Below are positions 60,788 through 64,000 of a stretch of 64,000 nucleotides of DNA, piece after piece. The number at the start of each line of letters is the position of its first letter. Within the stretch, counting starts at the first letter, position 1. Both the position numbers and the translations under genes were made by a program. Source of the DNA: Nocardioides sp. JQ2195 (GTDB lineage Bacteria; Actinomycetota; Actinomycetes; Propionibacteriales; Nocardioidaceae); NCBI RefSeq assembly GCF_012272695.1, contig NZ_CP050902.1, forward strand, positions 3,782,001-3,846,000, given 5' to 3'. The notes beneath the pieces are model-generated. The model saw only the letters and a program-made list of their open reading frames with translations. It was not told where the DNA came from and did no database searches.

Positions 60788-62164
60788 ATGCTCGAAGTCG
60801 ATGCCGCACTCCACCCGTTCGAGGTCTCTGACCTCGGCGGTGAAGCGCTGTTCGATCTCATCTCCGACGCCCGCGATGCTGAGTTCCGCAGCGACCGTCG
60901 CAAGGTCAGGTTGGCTTATCAGCTCTGTGTGACCAACCCTGCTGGCCCTGGCATCGACCCGGCGACGTGGGGTGACGGGCTCCCCGGGATGGCGGGTGAC
61001 TACGACGCCACGTTGGGTGGCGAGGGCACACCGTTGGTGGCGCGGTTCGTGGTGGAGGACTGGGCTGCGGCGACCCGGAAGTCACGTGGTTCGGGCCAGC
61101 AGTTCCTGGCCAACACCCTCGACCTGCACCACCGGCTGCCACGGACCCACGCCCGCTTCGAGGATCTCGAGCTGGAGCTGTGGAAAGCCTTCCGCCTCGC
61201 CGAGGAAACCCACGACCTCTCACTTGAGGCAGCCCGGTGGATCGATGCCCGCGTTGCCGAAGTCGGGTCGTACTCGTTCAACGCGATCGCGAAGGCGGTG
61301 AAGCTCGGGGTGGCGAAGTTCCACCCCGAGAAGCTCGAGGACGACAACGGGCTCCCCGGCAAGGTCGACTGGGACGTCAGCGTCGACCACAACCAGGGCG
61401 CAGAGGGCACCAGCACCCTCGAGGCCATCGGATCTTCGTTGGATCTGGTGAAGTTCCACGATCTCGTCTCCGATGAGGCGACCACGATGGGCCGGCTCGG
61501 TGACACCGACACGTTGGGCCAACGCAAGGCCAAGGCCCTCGGGGTCATCGCCGACCGGCAAGCATCGTTGGATCTGCTGGGGGTCCTCGACCAGGACCCG
61601 CCGGTCCACCCGGAGACCGGGGAACCGGTCATCCCGCGCAAGTCCTACTTGAGGGCGCGCCTGTTCGTGCACCTGTCCCTCACGGACCTGGCCACCATGT
61701 GCGCCGCCTCCGCCGCCGTGGAGTCAGGTGGGGTCGGGGTGGTGGAGTCGAACCTGTTCGGGCCGGCCACCACGCACCTGATCGCCGGTTATCTGAAGCA
61801 GCTCGGTGCTGATGCCCGGGTGACGCCGGTGATCGACACCACCAAGGTGTGGGCGGTGGATGTCCATGATCCGCCGCAGGCGATGCGGGACCAGGTCACC
61901 GAACGTGATCGGCACTGTGTGCATCCACACTGTGGCCGGTCGTCGAAGACCTGCGATCTCGACCACATCGTGCCGTTTGATGACACCGGTCCGTCGGGCC
62001 AGACGAACCCGGAGAATTTGGCGCCGTTGTGTCGTCGACATCATCTGTTGAATACCCACGGCGGCTGGCGTTATCAACGAAACCGCGACGGGACGTATAC
62101 CTGGACCAACCAGCACGGCCGGAGCTGGTTGGTCACCGACAGCGGAACAGTCGAGCTCACCTAA
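60788..62164 (+). CDS. DUF222 / HNH endonuclease domain protein (13E12 family)
   Basis: A 458-residue protein. The first 330 residues are helical DUF222 (LDLHHRLPRTHARFEDLELELWKAFRLAEETHDLS, VHLSLTDLATMCAASAAVESG). The C-terminal HNH nuclease domain has CVHPHCGRSSKTCDLDHIVPF, then GQTNPENLAPLCRRHHLLN: the conserved Cys, His-Asp and Asn-His residues are all present, so it is probably active. The family is named after the REP13E12 elements of M. tuberculosis and is present in many copies in actinobacteria. Flanked on both sides by hairpin repeats. Its target is unknown. Confidence 0.93.
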   Translation: MLEVDAALHPFEVSDLGGEALFDLISDARDAEFRSDRRKVRLAYQLCVTNPAGPGIDPATWGDGLPGMAGDYDATLGGEGTPLVARFVVEDWAAATRKSRGSGQQFLANTLDLHHRLPRTHARFEDLELELWKAFRLAEETHDLSLEAARWIDARVAEVGSYSFNAIAKAVKLGVAKFHPEKLEDDNGLPGKVDWDVSVDHNQGAEGTSTLEAIGSSLDLVKFHDLVSDEATTMGRLGDTDTLGQRKAKALGVIADRQASLDLLGVLDQDPPVHPETGEPVIPRKSYLRARLFVHLSLTDLATMCAASAAVESGGVGVVESNLFGPATTHLIAGYLKQLGADARVTPVIDTTKVWAVDVHDPPQAMRDQVTERDRHCVHPHCGRSSKTCDLDHIVPFDDTGPSGQTNPENLAPLCRRHHLLNTHGGWRYQRNRDGTYTWTNQHGRSWLVTDSGTVELT

Positions 62165-62179
62165 GAACCCTGAATCAGC

Positions 62180-62220
62180 GTTGGTTGAGGAGGTCGCCCA
62201 GCGACCGTCTCGAAACCAAC
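62180..62220. repeat. 41-bp hairpin repeat downstream of the DUF222-HNH gene
   Basis: Variant of the cluster repeat with arms GTTGGTT/AACCAAC, GAG/CTC and an inner GGTCGC/GCGACC stem around CCA. It begins 15 bases after the stop codon, and may also serve as its terminator. Confidence 0.88.
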
Positions 62221-62334
62221 TCCCAGTCAGGGCACCGACACATCAAGCACCGGCCAAACACGTAGCACCACGACAGCAGGCCCACACCGAGGACAACAAC
62301 CCGGTGACTGGGCCTACTGCCACGCCCGGCACCG

Positions 62335-62377
62335 GTCTCGACACAACCGCTCGTACCTCGCGGCCACTCGACCACCG
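62335..62377. repeat. 43-bp repeat of the GGTCTCGA...TCGACCACC type
   Basis: Begins GGTCTCGACACAACCGCTCG and ends CACTCGACCACC, a second palindromic repeat class found in related actinobacteria. Located between the DUF222-HNH gene and the acyl-CoA dehydrogenase gene. Nothing else is seen in 62221-62428. Confidence 0.7.
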
Positions 62378-62428
62378 AACATCAGGCCAGTGCACGATGG
62401 CGGGGTTCGGTGTCCCGGTGGTCATCGG

Positions 62429-63598
62429 TCAGTAGGACTTGGGCAGACCCAACGAGTGCATCGCGACGAAGTTGAGGATCATCTCCCGCGAGACGGGCGC
62501 GATCCGACCCAGACGAGCCGCGACCAGCATGTTGCCCAGGCCGTACTCCTGGGTGAGCCCGTTGCCGCCATGGGTGTGCACCGCGACATCGGTGGCGTTG
62601 CAGGCGACCTCGCCACCGGCGTACTTGGCCATGTTGGCGTACTCGCCTGCGGCCATGTCGTCGCCGGCGTCATAGAGTGCGGCGGCCTTCTGCCACAGCA
62701 GCCTGGCCTGCTCGAGCTCGATCTTGGTCTTGGCCAACGGGTGCGCGATGCCCTGGTGGGCGCCGATCGCCTGGTCCTTCCAGACGGAGCGTTCCTTGGC
62801 ATAGGCGACGGCCTTCTCGAGGGCATAGCGGGCCATCCCGCACGAGAACGCACCGCCCATGATCCGCTCCGGGTTTAGCCCGGCGAAGAGCTGCCACAGA
62901 CCGGCGTCCTCGTCCCCGACGAGCGCCGAGGCCGGCACCCGCACGTTGTCGAGGAACAACGTGAACTGCTTCTCCGGCGCCTGCCACGACATCGGGATCG
63001 GCTGCTTCTCGAAGCCCTCGGCGTCCGTGGGCACGACGAACAGTGCCGGCTTCAGCTTGCCGGTCTTCGCGTCCGCGGTGCGCGAGACGATCAGCACCGA
63101 CTGCGCCTCGTCAACGCCGGAGATGAAGGTCTTCTGGCCGTTGAGCACCCAGTGGTCACCGTCGCGGGTGGCGGTGGTGGTGATCTGGTGGGAGTTGGAG
63201 CCGGCGTCGGCCTCGGTGATGCCGAAGGCCATCAGGTGGGTGCCGTCGGCGATGCCGGGCAGCCACTCCTTCTTCTGCTCCTCGGTGCCGCAGCGGCCGA
63301 TGATCGACCCACAGATCGCGGGGCTGACCACCATCATCAGCAACGGCGCGCCCGCAGCTGCACACTCCTCGAGCACGGCCGCGAGATCGGCCATCCCGCC
63401 GCCACCGCCGCCGTACTGCTCCTCGATGTTGACCCCGAGGAACCCGTTGCGACCCATCTCGAGCCACATGTCGGTCATCTTGCCGCCCTCGCGAGCCTGC
63501 TTCTCGACGAACTCACGGCCATACTTCCCGGCCAGCTTCTTCACGGACTCGCGCAGCGCGAGGCGCTCCTCCGGCTCGCTGAACATCGTGACAGTCAT
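62429..63598 (-). CDS. Acyl-CoA dehydrogenase
   Basis: A 389-residue FAD enzyme that introduces an alpha-beta double bond into acyl-CoA. Motifs: GTHLMAFGITEADAGSNSHQITTTA (FAD/substrate), DHWVLNGQKTFISG, and the C-terminal HTHGGNGLTQEYGLGNM, where the Glu could be the catalytic base. It overlaps the upstream carboxylase gene by four bases (ATGA), and such pairs occur in acyl-CoA degradation operons such as those for leucine, isovalerate or related compounds. Substrate unknown. Start ATG 63598; MFSEPEERLALRESV at residue 5 is an alternative. Confidence 0.93.
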   Translation of the reverse strand: MTVTMFSEPEERLALRESVKKLAGKYGREFVEKQAREGGKMTDMWLEMGRNGFLGVNIEEQYGGGGGGMADLAAVLEECAAAGAPLLMMVVSPAICGSIIGRCGTEEQKKEWLPGIADGTHLMAFGITEADAGSNSHQITTTATRDGDHWVLNGQKTFISGVDEAQSVLIVSRTADAKTGKLKPALFVVPTDAEGFEKQPIPMSWQAPEKQFTLFLDNVRVPASALVGDEDAGLWQLFAGLNPERIMGGAFSCGMARYALEKAVAYAKERSVWKDQAIGAHQGIAHPLAKTKIELEQARLLWQKAAALYDAGDDMAAGEYANMAKYAGGEVACNATDVAVHTHGGNGLTQEYGLGNMLVAARLGRIAPVSREMILNFVAMHSLGLPKSY

Positions 63599-64000
63599 GC
63601 GGGTTCTCCTTCGGAGTCGGTGGATTGGTCGGTCGAGACCACGGCGAGCACGGCGCCTGCCTCGACCTGCTGGCCGGCGGTCGCCGGCAGCTCGGTGACG
63701 GTCCCGGCGTACGGCGCAGCGATGGTGTGCTGCATCTTCATCGCCTCCATCACCAGGATGGTCTGGCCTTCGTCGACCTGGTCACCGACCGAGGCCCCGA
63801 CCGAGATGATGGTGCCGGGCATCGGCGCGAGGAGCGATCCCTCGGCGACCTGGTCGGCAGGATCCACGAAGCGTGGCACGACCCGCAGGCTCACCGCTCC
63901 CAGCGGGCCGTCGACGTGCACGTGGTCATCGGTGACCACGCCGTCGAAGCGCGTCGAGATGCCGTTCACCCGCAGGTGTACGGCGTGCGGCGAGGCCTCG
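63595..64000 (-). CDS. Acyl-CoA carboxylase alpha chain, biotinyl domain (5' end outside window)
   Basis: The C-terminal portion of a biotin-dependent carboxylase. The frame continues beyond base 64000 (...EASPHAVHLRVNGIST), so this is not a small stand-alone BCCP. The biotin lysine lies in VMEAMKMQH, with GSLLAPMPGTIISVGASVGDQVDEGQ as the biotinyl barrel. The biotin carboxylase domains must lie to the right of the window. Coupled to the acyl-CoA dehydrogenase by a four-base overlap, it probably works in the same degradation pathway (methylcrotonyl-, geranyl- or propionyl-CoA type). Confidence 0.93.
   Translation of the reverse strand, partial: EASPHAVHLRVNGISTRFDGVVTDDHVHVDGPLGAVSLRVVPRFVDPADQVAEGSLLAPMPGTIISVGASVGDQVDEGQTILVMEAMKMQHTIAAPYAGTVTELPATAGQQVEAGAVLAVVSTDQSTDSEGEPA

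Overview
The window is chromosomal DNA of a high-GC actinobacterium, most likely a member of the Nocardioidaceae (Nocardioides-like). The evidence is the GC-rich codon use, the many GTG/TTG starts and GTGA/ATGA overlaps, the gene order asd-lysC / DUF5063-recR-ybaB-dnaX with the SRP RNA and a tRNA-Ser beside it, a type VII (ESX) locus, a SigK/RskA cluster and a DUF222-HNH gene among short palindromic repeats. No phage, plasmid, insertion sequence or CRISPR was seen. The genus is an inference.

Layout. 0-6 kb: a truncated class A penicillin-binding protein, YqeY, a metallophosphoesterase, tRNA-Pro and membrane proteins. 6-14 kb: aspartate-family biosynthesis (asd, lysC with an internal start for a beta chain), recombination and replication genes (recR, ybaB, dnaX), a lipoprotein, SRP RNA and tRNA-Ser(GGA). 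14-25 kb: an ESX-4-like type VII secretion locus (mycP, eccB, eccD, two WXG100 proteins, a second divergent EccD-like protein, and a divergently transcribed three-ATPase eccC). 25-34 kb: a LysE exporter, a LytR_C pair, a K+/H+ antiporter divergent from a flavoprotein dehydrogenase with a perfect match to the KstR operator consensus between them, an aminotransferase, and a three-gene type VII-like cassette (WXG100-like, EspG-like, pseudo-lipase). 34-47 kb: VWA/MoxR, a GH6-like hydrolase, tRNA-Ser(CGA), a thioesterase lacking its own stop, an XRE regulator with a palindromic operator, tadA and its partner, upp, HelD, DoxX, rhomboid and an ECF sigma pair. 47-60 kb: enoyl-CoA hydratase, a PatB-like lyase, then a SigK regulon (Mo-oxidoreductase, fasciclin lipoprotein, sigK, rskA, fused FAD-oxidoreductase/DUF1365, two CFA-type methyltransferases, DUF1295 protein), a sulfotransferase, YjbR and an isoaspartyl methyltransferase. 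60-64 kb: palindromic repeats around a DUF222-HNH gene, then an acyl-CoA dehydrogenase and the C-terminus of an acyl-CoA carboxylase alpha chain.

The strongest system-level signal is the SigK cluster: three promoter-like sites of the form C(A/C)ATCC-N15-(C/G)CGAAT precede the Mo-oxidoreductase, the fasciclin and the first methyltransferase genes, all with the same 15-base spacer. The least described signals are (i) four arrays of a 22-bp repeat that begin at gene 3' ends, in two cases encoding the last residues and stop codon of the gene, (ii) the pseudo-lipase type VII cassette, and (iii) the hairpin repeats that flank the DUF222-HNH gene.
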